From positions 1 through 64,000 of the forward strand of contig NZ_JAKZGP010000002.1 in assembly GCF_022549775.1 (NCBI RefSeq): a DNA stretch of 64,000 nt, read 5' to 3'. Position numbers and translations under genes: made by a program. Below the pieces are notes generated by a model. The model worked only from the letters and a program-made list of their open reading frames with translations, was not told the DNA's origin and did no database searches. Source of the DNA: Belliella filtrata. GTDB taxonomy: Bacteria > Bacteroidota > Bacteroidia > Cytophagales > Cyclobacteriaceae. Shown here one piece after another: positions 17,652 to 25,068 of this stretch (within the stretch, counting starts at the first letter, position 1; every line of letters begins with the position of its first letter).

Positions 17652-19049
17652 TTATTTACTGTATTCCATCAATATTTCAACCAATGCATCTAAACCATGT
17701 ATAGCGTGCTTAGGTAATTTTTCTCCTTCAACTCCGAAGACTTTCATTTTATCTTCTTCCTCTATTGTTATGAATGATTCATCAAATGATCCGTTTCCCT
17801 GAAGATGTTTCTTTTGATCTAATTCTAGAAATTCTGCCATAAAAGTATATACAGCGCCTCTTTTTGACACCCCATAATCATGACCTTCATTTTCAAAATG
17901 GGCATTGACAGCTAAGCTATCGGCATCATAAAACCCATATATCCTTTGGATAAAAGGGAACTCTAAGTTTGGAACTGTTCGTGTCCAATCTTTTCCATCA
18001 GATACAATCAATTGTGGTTTGGGTGCTGCCATTGCGGATACCTCTGCGTTGTTGGTTCGCTGACCACAGAGATGGTATGGTAGACCACTTTCACAGGGAC
18101 ACCCCCCAGAAAAATGAGAGGAAACCATCACTACTGGTGCAGACACTTTAATTCTATCATCAATAGCTGTAAGCATAAGGGTCTGAGAGCCTCCTCCTGA
18201 GCCTCCAGTTACGGCTACTCTTTCGCTATCCGCTTCGGGTAAATTTAGCAAGTAATCTAGCCACTTGACACCATGAATCAATTGCATTTTGGCCGCAGTA
18301 CTAGTGCGATGATCATCTTCATGGAACTGTAATAAGGATTCACCCCATGCAAATAAATCATAGCTAACTACAATGGCTCCCATGCTGGCAAGCATGGCAT
18401 TTCTTATTTGTTGATCATTACCATATCGCCCATTGGCAAAATGACCGTTTGGAGAAAGTATTGCTGGATGATTTTTCTTCTTTGTGCCTATTGGGCGATA
18501 TATTGAGCCTGTAGTATATACGCCAGGAAAAATTTCTAAGGCTACATTTTCTACTGAATACCTTTTATATTTTCTAAAATCTGACTTGAAGACGCTTAAA
18601 ATTGGATTATGCAAAATTTGGGGAAAACCCAAGGTTTCCAAAAAGCAAGCTTTCAATAAAGCTTTTCTTTCTTCCCAATCAGATTGATTTTGGTAAGCAC
18701 TTGAGAGTCTATTCAGTTGATTTTTCCCATAATAGATCGAATTTCTAGCATATTCATATTTTCTCACTTCATATTTTCGTAAATCGATTTGATGAAATGT
18801 CAAATCAAAAGGGGCCAAAATATGAATCAAAGAATACTCCAAATTGGTAGGGTCAATTTTCCATTCACCATATGGCACTATTATCCCAGAAACTAATTCA
18901 GGTTTGAAAGTAATGCTTACACTGAAGAGGGTTTCAATTTGACCTAAGACATTGACTAGAGGAATTTTATAAGCATCATCAGCCGTTTGAGCCCTACTCA
19001 TTTTATGGATAGAAATGAGAAGAATAACAGCAACAAGGATCCTTTTCAT
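17652..19049 (-). CDS. Alpha/beta-hydrolase esterase (CE19-like) with N-terminal STN-like domain, 465 aa
   Basis: I chose the ATG at 19049, which opens a proper signal peptide (MKRILVAVILLISI, cleavage near SRAQ); the longer frame to 19148 adds an implausible leader. The alpha/beta-hydrolase part has the nucleophile motif TGGSGGGSQ (Ser284) and late His390 (ENEGHDYG), plus NGHFANGRYG and SYDLFAWGES. The pattern recalls the CE19 pectin methylesterase of Bacteroides RG-II loci, so removal of methyl or acetyl esters from RG-II is likely. Residues 22-100 look like an STN domain (VLGQIETLFSVSITFKPELV), which is unusual for an esterase. It follows the kinase gene by 47 bp. Confidence 0.75.
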   Translation of the reverse strand: MKRILVAVILLISIHKMSRAQTADDAYKIPLVNVLGQIETLFSVSITFKPELVSGIIVPYGEWKIDPTNLEYSLIHILAPFDLTFHQIDLRKYEVRKYEYARNSIYYGKNQLNRLSSAYQNQSDWEERKALLKACFLETLGFPQILHNPILSVFKSDFRKYKRYSVENVALEIFPGVYTTGSIYRPIGTKKKNHPAILSPNGHFANGRYGNDQQIRNAMLASMGAIVVSYDLFAWGESLLQFHEDDHRTSTAAKMQLIHGVKWLDYLLNLPEADSERVAVTGGSGGGSQTLMLTAIDDRIKVSAPVVMVSSHFSGGCPCESGLPYHLCGQRTNNAEVSAMAAPKPQLIVSDGKDWTRTVPNLEFPFIQRIYGFYDADSLAVNAHFENEGHDYGVSKRGAVYTFMAEFLELDQKKHLQGNGSFDESFITIEEEDKMKVFGVEGEKLPKHAIHGLDALVEILMEYSK

Positions 19050-19096
19050 TTCAAAGTACCCCTTGTCTTTAACCTTAATCTGTTTAAGGAAGTGAA

Positions 19097-20245
19097 TCAA
19101 AACACAGATTTTGTTTGAATCATATAATGCTTGATAGAATAAGGCCAAGGATAACTGCCTGGCTTGATGGTGATTTTCAAATCATCAACATTTGTTTCGA
19201 ATCTTACTACACCTGGACACAGCTCTTCCAATACCCTCATACTTCCAATACCCAATTTGTCGATTATCGCATAGGAAGTAGCGCCGCCAGCAATCAGCAA
19301 TTCATTAATGGAGCCATCTTTGATCAATTCAATGACGGTATCTGAAATCCCATTTTTGAGTATCAAAGGATCGCCTTTTTCACCTTTATGTTCTTGGATG
19401 TAAAGCAAAACACTACCTGAATCTTTGATATTCCTTTTTGCTTCATTTGAGAAAGATTCATCATCCATACTTTGGTGTAATCCTAAACATGTCAAACCTT
19501 CTGACTCGACAGCCGAGATGAATTTTTTGTTGTATTCATGTGCGCTTCCCAAGACCATAAGTGCATTCCCTTTGAAAGGGCTTTTTCTCCTGTCTTGCTT
19601 TTGTACAAGATTAGCATAGAATTGAGTCAAAAAAGCCTCAAAAAAAGCACCACTCCCTGCATGTAAAAACCCATTTGATGATTTTTCAAGCCAAAAATCC
19701 ATATCTTCAAAACTTTGAGCATCAGGAATATTAAGTCCATCCTTAAGTTGATCTACTAAGTCACTTCCGTAATGAACGAGAAATTTACTTGGCCCAATCA
19801 AATCCCTCACATTCGATGATTTTATAGGGTATTCAGGATCTCTTGAGAAGCTCGTTTGTGACAATGAAATATCTTGCAAAAAATACTCTCCGTTTTCAAT
19901 TTTTCTATCTGTATATGGGTTGACTGGAATGAAAAGGACATTTTCAATTTCCAGCTCATCACATATTTCCTCTATCTCTGCTGATACATGCCCTCTGAAA
20001 ACAGAATCAGCCTTTTTGAATAAGCCTGAAAACCCTACCTCTTTCAATTTTCTTATCAAGGTATTGACCTCTTTTCTTGCCTCAACTTCTGACATGGACC
20101 TTGTGTCTGTGGCAATGACAGTCACGCCCTCTTGAGGCGTGCAAAAGCCAATTGAAAAAGAAACTGGAATTTCCAATCTTGCGCAAATCCCTGCCAACTC
20201 CGCTGCACCTGACATGTCGTCGGCTATAACTACAACTTTTCCCAA
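19097..20245 (-). CDS. dtnK: DUF1537 four-carbon sugar-acid kinase, probable D-threonate kinase, 382 aa
   Basis: The family is established as kinases for C4 acids such as D-threonate, D-erythronate and 3-oxotetronates. Signatures are VVVIADDMSGAAE (Asp9-Asp10), TDTRS (46-50), LFKKADSVFRGH (75-86) and the C-terminal ATP-site LLIAGGATSYAI (317-327). The start is TTG at 20245, since the first ATG would remove the essential DD motif. With the PdxA2 gene 117 bp upstream it forms the known kinase/dehydrogenase pair that turns D-threonate into dihydroxyacetone phosphate. The family is certain; substrate and symbol are inferred from the neighbour. There is no signal peptide, so it is cytoplasmic. Confidence 0.85.
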   Translation of the reverse strand: MGKVVVIADDMSGAAELAGICARLEIPVSFSIGFCTPQEGVTVIATDTRSMSEVEARKEVNTLIRKLKEVGFSGLFKKADSVFRGHVSAEIEEICDELEIENVLFIPVNPYTDRKIENGEYFLQDISLSQTSFSRDPEYPIKSSNVRDLIGPSKFLVHYGSDLVDQLKDGLNIPDAQSFEDMDFWLEKSSNGFLHAGSGAFFEAFLTQFYANLVQKQDRRKSPFKGNALMVLGSAHEYNKKFISAVESEGLTCLGLHQSMDDESFSNEAKRNIKDSGSVLLYIQEHKGEKGDPLILKNGISDTVIELIKDGSINELLIAGGATSYAIIDKLGIGSMRVLEELCPGVVRFETNVDDLKITIKPGSYPWPYSIKHYMIQTKSVF

Positions 20246-20362
20246 AATTAAAATATTTATATGTTAATACTTATTCCTCTTATCGCTATTGGTTTAAGCA
20301 AAGCTTTATTTAAGCTGGGTTATTTCCCTTAATAACTAGATGTTAAAAATAACCCTTATAGC
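20246..20362. other. 117-bp gap before the kinase gene, possible short hairpin
   Basis: This is the widest gap among the sugar-acid genes. It contains a small inverted repeat (AGCTT / AAGCT around TATTT, near 20308) and an AT-rich run before the TTG start. No copy of the shared direct-repeat motif is present. It may tune kinase expression or hold a secondary promoter; neither is demonstrable by eye. Confidence 0.3.
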
Positions 20363-21406
20363 TCAATTATCCCTGCTTTTTAGAATTCTATTTTTTGCCA
20401 TTGGAATGGCATAATCTATAGCTAAATCTAATGCATCTTCTGAAGCTATACCTTGTCCAGCTATTTCAAAGGCAGTCCCATGATCTACAGATGTTCGTAT
20501 GATTGGTAAGCCTAGCGTGATATTCACTCCTTTTACACTCTCCATTATTTTGTTTTCATTATCCCATTTGAAACCTATCATTTTGAATGGAATATGTCCT
20601 TGATCGTGATACATAGCCACACAGCCATCATAATATCCTTGTACTGCTTTGGCAAACATCGTATCAGGTGGAACTGGCCCTTCTACATTAAACCCAAGTG
20701 CTATAGCTTCTCTGACTGCTGGTGAAATCTCAAGATCATCTTCAGTTCCAAAGAGCCCACCATCACCTGCGTGTGGATTTAATCCTGCCACTCCAATCTT
20801 AGGCTTTTCGATACCAAACTGAACACATGCATCATGCAATAAACTGATCACATCTATCACCCTGTCTTTCTTGATCATATCGCAAGCTTGACGCAGTGCT
20901 ACGTGTGTAGTGACATGAATCACCCGCAGATCTTTTTCTACCAACAACATTGCAAATTTCTTGGTATCAGTGTAGTCCGCATAGATTTCTGTATGACCAG
21001 AATAATGATGTCCTGCCAAATTTATAGACTCTTTGTTGATCGGTGCAGTCACTGTGGCATCGACTTTATTTGCTAAAGCCAACTCTATAGCTTTTACAAC
21101 GGATTCAAAAGCCGCCTTTCCAGCCATGGCTGACACTTTTCCCAATTCCAATTGATCTAAATCAACATTGTCCAAATCAAAGACATCAATACTTTCTATA
21201 TTGAAGACAGCATCTTCTACCTTATCTATAACATTTACCTTCAAGTCAATACCCAATCTATCTATCGAATCTTGAATGGTACTTGCATCTCCCACTACCA
21301 AGGGTTTACATGTATCATAAAGCGCTCCTTTTGAAAAACTCTTTACAATTATCTCTGGACCTATTCCTGCGGGGTCACCCATTGTCACTGCTATGATCGG
21401 CTTCAT
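20363..21406 (-). CDS. pdxA2: PdxA2-type 4-phospho-D-threonate dehydrogenase (decarboxylating), 347 aa
   Basis: The sequence is a PdxA-fold NAD-dependent dehydrogenase: MGDPAGIGPEI at the start, SGHTEIYAD, and metal-binding His168 (TTHVALR), His212 (NPHAGDGG) and His267 (YHDQGH), which align with the three metal histidines of E. coli PdxA. RTSVDHGTAFEIAG closes the domain. In the PdxA2 branch the enzyme oxidises the 3-hydroxyl of 4-phospho-D-threonate or -erythronate; loss of CO2 then gives dihydroxyacetone phosphate. Placement beside a DUF1537 kinase, not pyridoxine genes, supports PdxA2. It starts 12 bp after the alcohol dehydrogenase. Confidence 0.9.
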   Translation of the reverse strand: MKPIIAVTMGDPAGIGPEIIVKSFSKGALYDTCKPLVVGDASTIQDSIDRLGIDLKVNVIDKVEDAVFNIESIDVFDLDNVDLDQLELGKVSAMAGKAAFESVVKAIELALANKVDATVTAPINKESINLAGHHYSGHTEIYADYTDTKKFAMLLVEKDLRVIHVTTHVALRQACDMIKKDRVIDVISLLHDACVQFGIEKPKIGVAGLNPHAGDGGLFGTEDDLEISPAVREAIALGFNVEGPVPPDTMFAKAVQGYYDGCVAMYHDQGHIPFKMIGFKWDNENKIMESVKGVNITLGLPIIRTSVDHGTAFEIAGQGIASEDALDLAIDYAIPMAKNRILKSRDN

Positions 21407-21418
21407 TTACTATTCTCT

Positions 21419-22564
21419 TTAAAGTAATTTCTTATATATCTCTTCGGCATCACTATGCGTCATTTCGCGAGGATTATTGTCCAACAACCTCTTCACTTTC
21501 ATACCCAATGTTGCCAACATATTTATATCTTCTTCTTTCACGCCTAAATCTTGAAGTCTTTGATTGATTCCACAGGCTTTTACCAAGTCTTTTACTTTCT
21601 CCACGCCCAGTTGGGCAGCTTGATAAGCTGGGGTACCTGGTTTCACTCCTAGCGCTAGTGCCATTTCGGCATGTTTTGGAATATCAGCTTCAAGATTGAA
21701 TGCAAGTACCTCTGGAAGTAAGATGGCATTTGCTAAGCCATGTGGCACATGAAATTTCCCTCCCAGAGGATAGGAAAGTGCATGCACAGCGGCTGTATTG
21801 ACTGGTCCAAGGCACATTCCTCCATACATGCTTCCAAGTGCTACAGCTGACCTTGCGGACACATTATTTGGGTCTTCTAGGGTTTTCAGCACATTCTTGC
21901 TGATCAAGGCTATGCCCTTTAGTGCAAAGCTGTCAATCATAGGATGACTATGCTTGTTAGTAAAAGCTTCCATACAGTGAGACAAAGCATCTATACTTGT
22001 CTCCGCTGTAAGGTTCCTTGGCAGACTCAATGTCAATATTGGGTCAATGTAACTAGCATCAGGCATCAAAAATGGACTAATGATCCCTTTTTTCTCCAAA
22101 GTATTTTCATCCAATAAGATCGAATTTGGTGATACTTCACTTCCCGTACCTGAAGTGGTTGGCAAACAGATCAAAGCGGTATTTCTTTCTTGCAACAAAT
22201 CCCTACCGATCACCTCTTCCAAAGTCTGGGTATTGGATTTCATTGCTGCAAGAATTTTTGCTAAATCTAGAACACTCCCGCCTCCTATCCCTACAATAAG
22301 GTCTGGGTTAAACTCCCTGACTTTTTCGAGGTAATAATTATAATGCTCCGTATTTGGCTCCCCAGACTTATAAACTTCATGTGCAATAATTCTATTCTTG
22401 TCTGCTAGCGCTCTCACAACAGCCTGTAACTTCTCCTGAAGTGCAGAAACACTCAAAATCCAAACTCTCTGGTAACTGCTAGAACTGATATCTTCAATAA
22501 AATTTTGAAAAGCATCTTCTCCGAAAACAAGCTTCTTGGGTTGATATAATGTTATTGATTTCAT
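21419..22564 (-). CDS. Iron-containing (group III) alcohol dehydrogenase/aldehyde reductase, 381 aa
   Basis: The cofactor motif GIGGGSVLDLAK (92-103) and the metal ligands Asp192, His196 (IDALSHCMEAF), His261 and His275 (VHALSYPLGG, FHVPHGLAN) define the family. The ligand spacing matches E. coli FucO. Such enzymes reduce small aldehydes or oxidise alcohols with NAD(P)H. Its ATG overlaps the transporter stop (ATGA), and it lies between the aldolase/transporter and PdxA2/kinase genes. In this context the best fit is reduction of the C4 aldehyde-acid D-threuronate to D-threonate. Lactaldehyde reduction from deoxysugar catabolism is the main alternative. Cytoplasmic. Confidence 0.9.
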   Translation of the reverse strand: MKSITLYQPKKLVFGEDAFQNFIEDISSSSYQRVWILSVSALQEKLQAVVRALADKNRIIAHEVYKSGEPNTEHYNYYLEKVREFNPDLIVGIGGGSVLDLAKILAAMKSNTQTLEEVIGRDLLQERNTALICLPTTSGTGSEVSPNSILLDENTLEKKGIISPFLMPDASYIDPILTLSLPRNLTAETSIDALSHCMEAFTNKHSHPMIDSFALKGIALISKNVLKTLEDPNNVSARSAVALGSMYGGMCLGPVNTAAVHALSYPLGGKFHVPHGLANAILLPEVLAFNLEADIPKHAEMALALGVKPGTPAYQAAQLGVEKVKDLVKACGINQRLQDLGVKEEDINMLATLGMKVKRLLDNNPREMTHSDAEEIYKKLL

Positions 22565-24135
22565 AAAGATTCCTTAAGTTTCTTGTTTCTACTTTTAAAA
22601 TAACCATGTATTGTCAAGCTATCGGGAACCTCTTCTCTTTTGAAAAAGCGACTTGCGATATACCCTACTATTAGTACTATCAAATGGCTATATACACCTA
22701 GCATGTATTTATGATGAGGAAAGTTGAAAGATCCAAAATCTAACAGTAGCCTCTTTTCACCTCCAAAACTCAATGGTGTAGAAGTAAGAAATGCATATGC
22801 AGTAAATAGGATACAAACGATAATCCCGACGGTCACTCCTTTATTATTTGCACTTCTACTGAACAACGCCAATAAAAAGATTCCGACTATTCCTGCGGAG
22901 AAAATGGCATAAAGTTCAAAGACTGCTCCCAAAACACCTTCACCTTCCCAAAACACATAGAGCACAGCTACAAATACAGATGCAAAACCTGCTACCAATA
23001 CCAATAACCTTCCTACAAAGAGTCTTTGTCGGGTAGTACTTTTTGGGTTGAATCTTGTGTAAAAATCCTCTACTCCCACTGCTGCAAGACAGTTCATATC
23101 CGAATCCAAACTAGATATAGCGGCGGCAGCAATGGCTGAAATCACCAATCCAGTCACACCTACAGGTAACTCGGTCATTATAAAATATGGAAACACCTGA
23201 TCCACATTCATGCCTTCTGGCAGTATGTTGTTTGGCAGTTGATAAAAAACAAACAATAGCGATCCAATCAACATAAATACTGTCCATACTGGAACACTAA
23301 GAAATACACCCATGTAGGCTGCTTTTTTTGCCTCTTTGTCACTCTGTGCTGTCAAATATCGCTGTACGATGGTCTGGTCTGTGGCATATTTTTGAATAGC
23401 ATAAAACACCCCATTCAATGCCATTACAATAAAAGTCAATTGACCTAGATCCATATCATATGGACCAAAACCTATCTTTTCCATTGAAATTGCATTTGCT
23501 AATGTTTCTTTTGGCCCTATAACTCCATGATTTAAGAGTAAGAACAGGCAAAATAAGCCTCCTCCAATCAAGAGAAATCCTTGGATAACATCCATCCAAA
23601 TCACTGCTTCTATACCTCCCAAGTAGGTCAATACGATAATCGAGACCCCCAAAGTAACAATCACAATAAAAATATCAACCTGCAACATACTACTCAAAGC
23701 TAGACTTACTAAGTATAAAACTGTTCCCATCTTTGAGAAATGCATAAATACAAAAGCTAAAGAGCTATACAACCTTGGAAAGACACCAAATCTTTTTTCA
23801 AAATATTCATAAGTACTTAATCCAATCACTTTTCTAAACAAAGGAACAATCACCCATATCATCAATACCAGCACAATGGGAACCATCAAGCCCTGAACCA
23901 GTAAAATCCAATTGGATTTGTAAGCAGCGCTGGGGTAAGCTAAAAAAGTCACACTACTGATTAAAGTAGCAAAAATGGACATGCCGATTGCCCAAGAGGG
24001 AATTCTTCCACTCCCCGCAAAATAATTCTCACTACTTTTCTGTCTTTTGGAAAAGTACACACCCATGTAGATGGTCCCCAAAATCGAAAGGAGAATTATC
24101 GCATAATCCAATATTTGCAAACCTGTTTGCTCCAT
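22561..24135 (-). CDS. Sodium:solute symporter (SSS family), 524 aa
   Basis: This is a multi-pass inner-membrane transporter with about 13-14 hydrophobic helices. Typical SSS features are SENYFAGSGRIPSWAIGMS, then IFATLISSVTFLAYPSAAY, and GLVISAIAAAAISSLDSDMN in the middle. SSS members carry sugars, sugar acids and sialic acids with sodium. It sits directly after the aldolase gene (no gap) and overlaps the dehydrogenase by 4 bp, so its cargo is probably the aldolase substrate; a 2-keto-3-deoxy sugar acid such as Dha would fit. A related carrier lies at 59572-61074 beside the second aldolase. Confidence 0.9.
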   Translation of the reverse strand: MEQTGLQILDYAIILLSILGTIYMGVYFSKRQKSSENYFAGSGRIPSWAIGMSIFATLISSVTFLAYPSAAYKSNWILLVQGLMVPIVLVLMIWVIVPLFRKVIGLSTYEYFEKRFGVFPRLYSSLAFVFMHFSKMGTVLYLVSLALSSMLQVDIFIVIVTLGVSIIVLTYLGGIEAVIWMDVIQGFLLIGGGLFCLFLLLNHGVIGPKETLANAISMEKIGFGPYDMDLGQLTFIVMALNGVFYAIQKYATDQTIVQRYLTAQSDKEAKKAAYMGVFLSVPVWTVFMLIGSLLFVFYQLPNNILPEGMNVDQVFPYFIMTELPVGVTGLVISAIAAAAISSLDSDMNCLAAVGVEDFYTRFNPKSTTRQRLFVGRLLVLVAGFASVFVAVLYVFWEGEGVLGAVFELYAIFSAGIVGIFLLALFSRSANNKGVTVGIIVCILFTAYAFLTSTPLSFGGEKRLLLDFGSFNFPHHKYMLGVYSHLIVLIVGYIASRFFKREEVPDSLTIHGYFKSRNKKLKESL

Positions 24136-25047
24136 TTAGAATTTCAGTTCAAGGTTTTCCCAATGCTTAAATACTCCTTGGCGCATTTCATCGTCAAGCA
24201 TGGTCAATGGTGGTTTCATAAAAGGCTGACATGATCCTCTCTCAGCCATCAATAGCTTCAATGCTGCCAATGATTGGCCTAGTGTCTTACCTCCTTGATA
24301 CACTTGCGCAACTTGATCAGTAATTTTCTGCCATTCCATCGCTTTCTCCCAGTTGCCTTGAGCTACTTCATCCATCATATCACTGTAAAATGTAGGAACC
24401 AGATTACCTGTACTGGGTACAATTCCATCAGCACCCAAAGACAAGCTGTCAACAGATTTGGCTCCCCAGCCACAGAAATAAGAGAAATCTTCTCTTTCTT
24501 GAAATAAGGAAATACAGTTTTTCAAGCGCTCTTCATCTCTTTCAGAATCCTTCAATCCGAGGATATGTTCATGTCTACTCAATACCTCTATCACTGAAAT
24601 GGGAATGGACATTTGTGTGGTAGCTTTGATGTTATAGATTATTAAATCTCCTTTGATAGCATCCGCCAAATTGATAAAATGAGCTTTCATTTGGGATGCT
24701 GTCAATACATAATATCCAGGAAGTGTGGCTACTATTGCATCAGCTCCTTGGTCTAGAAAGGTCTTTGCATAAGCTACTTGCTCGTCGAAGCAATTATTAA
24801 CTACACCGGCATAAACTTTCTGATTCTTTTGTTTGGAGGCAATAGTAACGGCTAGCATTTCTTTGCTTTGAGCCATGTTGAAAGATGATGATTCACCTGT
24901 AGTGCCTAAGACTAGGGGAGAAATGTTACACTTGGAAAATCCCTCCATAATTCGAGCTACAGCTTCCAAATCGATATTCCCCTGCTCGGTCAGTGGCGTA
25001 ATCATCGGTACTACTACTCCTTTATATTTTTTTTCAATACTTTTCAT
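24136..25047 (-). CDS. DHDPS/NAL-superfamily aldolase, 303 aa
   Basis: This TIM-barrel, Schiff-base aldolase has the pyruvate-binding motif GTTGES (48-53), catalytic Tyr138 (IIYNIKATTQ) and Schiff-base Lys166 (LGLKDSERD). Family members add or remove pyruvate from aldehydes (N-acetylneuraminate lyase, 2-keto-3-deoxy sugar-acid aldolases, dihydrodipicolinate synthase). Lysine synthesis is unlikely because the gene lies inside a pectin operon and is followed by a symporter, a reductase, PdxA2 and a DUF1537 kinase. I infer retro-aldol cleavage of 3-deoxy-D-lyxo-heptulosarate to pyruvate and D-threuronate. Length is typical; cytoplasmic. Confidence 0.88.
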   Translation of the reverse strand: MKSIEKKYKGVVVPMITPLTEQGNIDLEAVARIMEGFSKCNISPLVLGTTGESSSFNMAQSKEMLAVTIASKQKNQKVYAGVVNNCFDEQVAYAKTFLDQGADAIVATLPGYYVLTASQMKAHFINLADAIKGDLIIYNIKATTQMSIPISVIEVLSRHEHILGLKDSERDEERLKNCISLFQEREDFSYFCGWGAKSVDSLSLGADGIVPSTGNLVPTFYSDMMDEVAQGNWEKAMEWQKITDQVAQVYQGGKTLGQSLAALKLLMAERGSCQPFMKPPLTMLDDEMRQGVFKHWENLELKF

Positions 25048-25068
25048 TTTGCAAGCTTTTCCTATTGG

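Noticed and set aside
19050-19148. Longer N-terminus of the esterase frame
   Set aside because: It overlaps the end of the kinase gene and places 33 extra residues before a perfect signal peptide; the ATG at 19049 is better.
20363-21406. PdxA as vitamin B6 biosynthesis enzyme
   Set aside because: No other pyridoxine genes are near and a DUF1537 kinase follows, which is the PdxA2 arrangement.
24136-25047. Dihydrodipicolinate synthase for lysine biosynthesis (also considered for 61074-62006)
   Set aside because: Both genes lie in pectin operons with SSS symporters; sequence motifs are shared by the whole superfamily and do not single out DapA.
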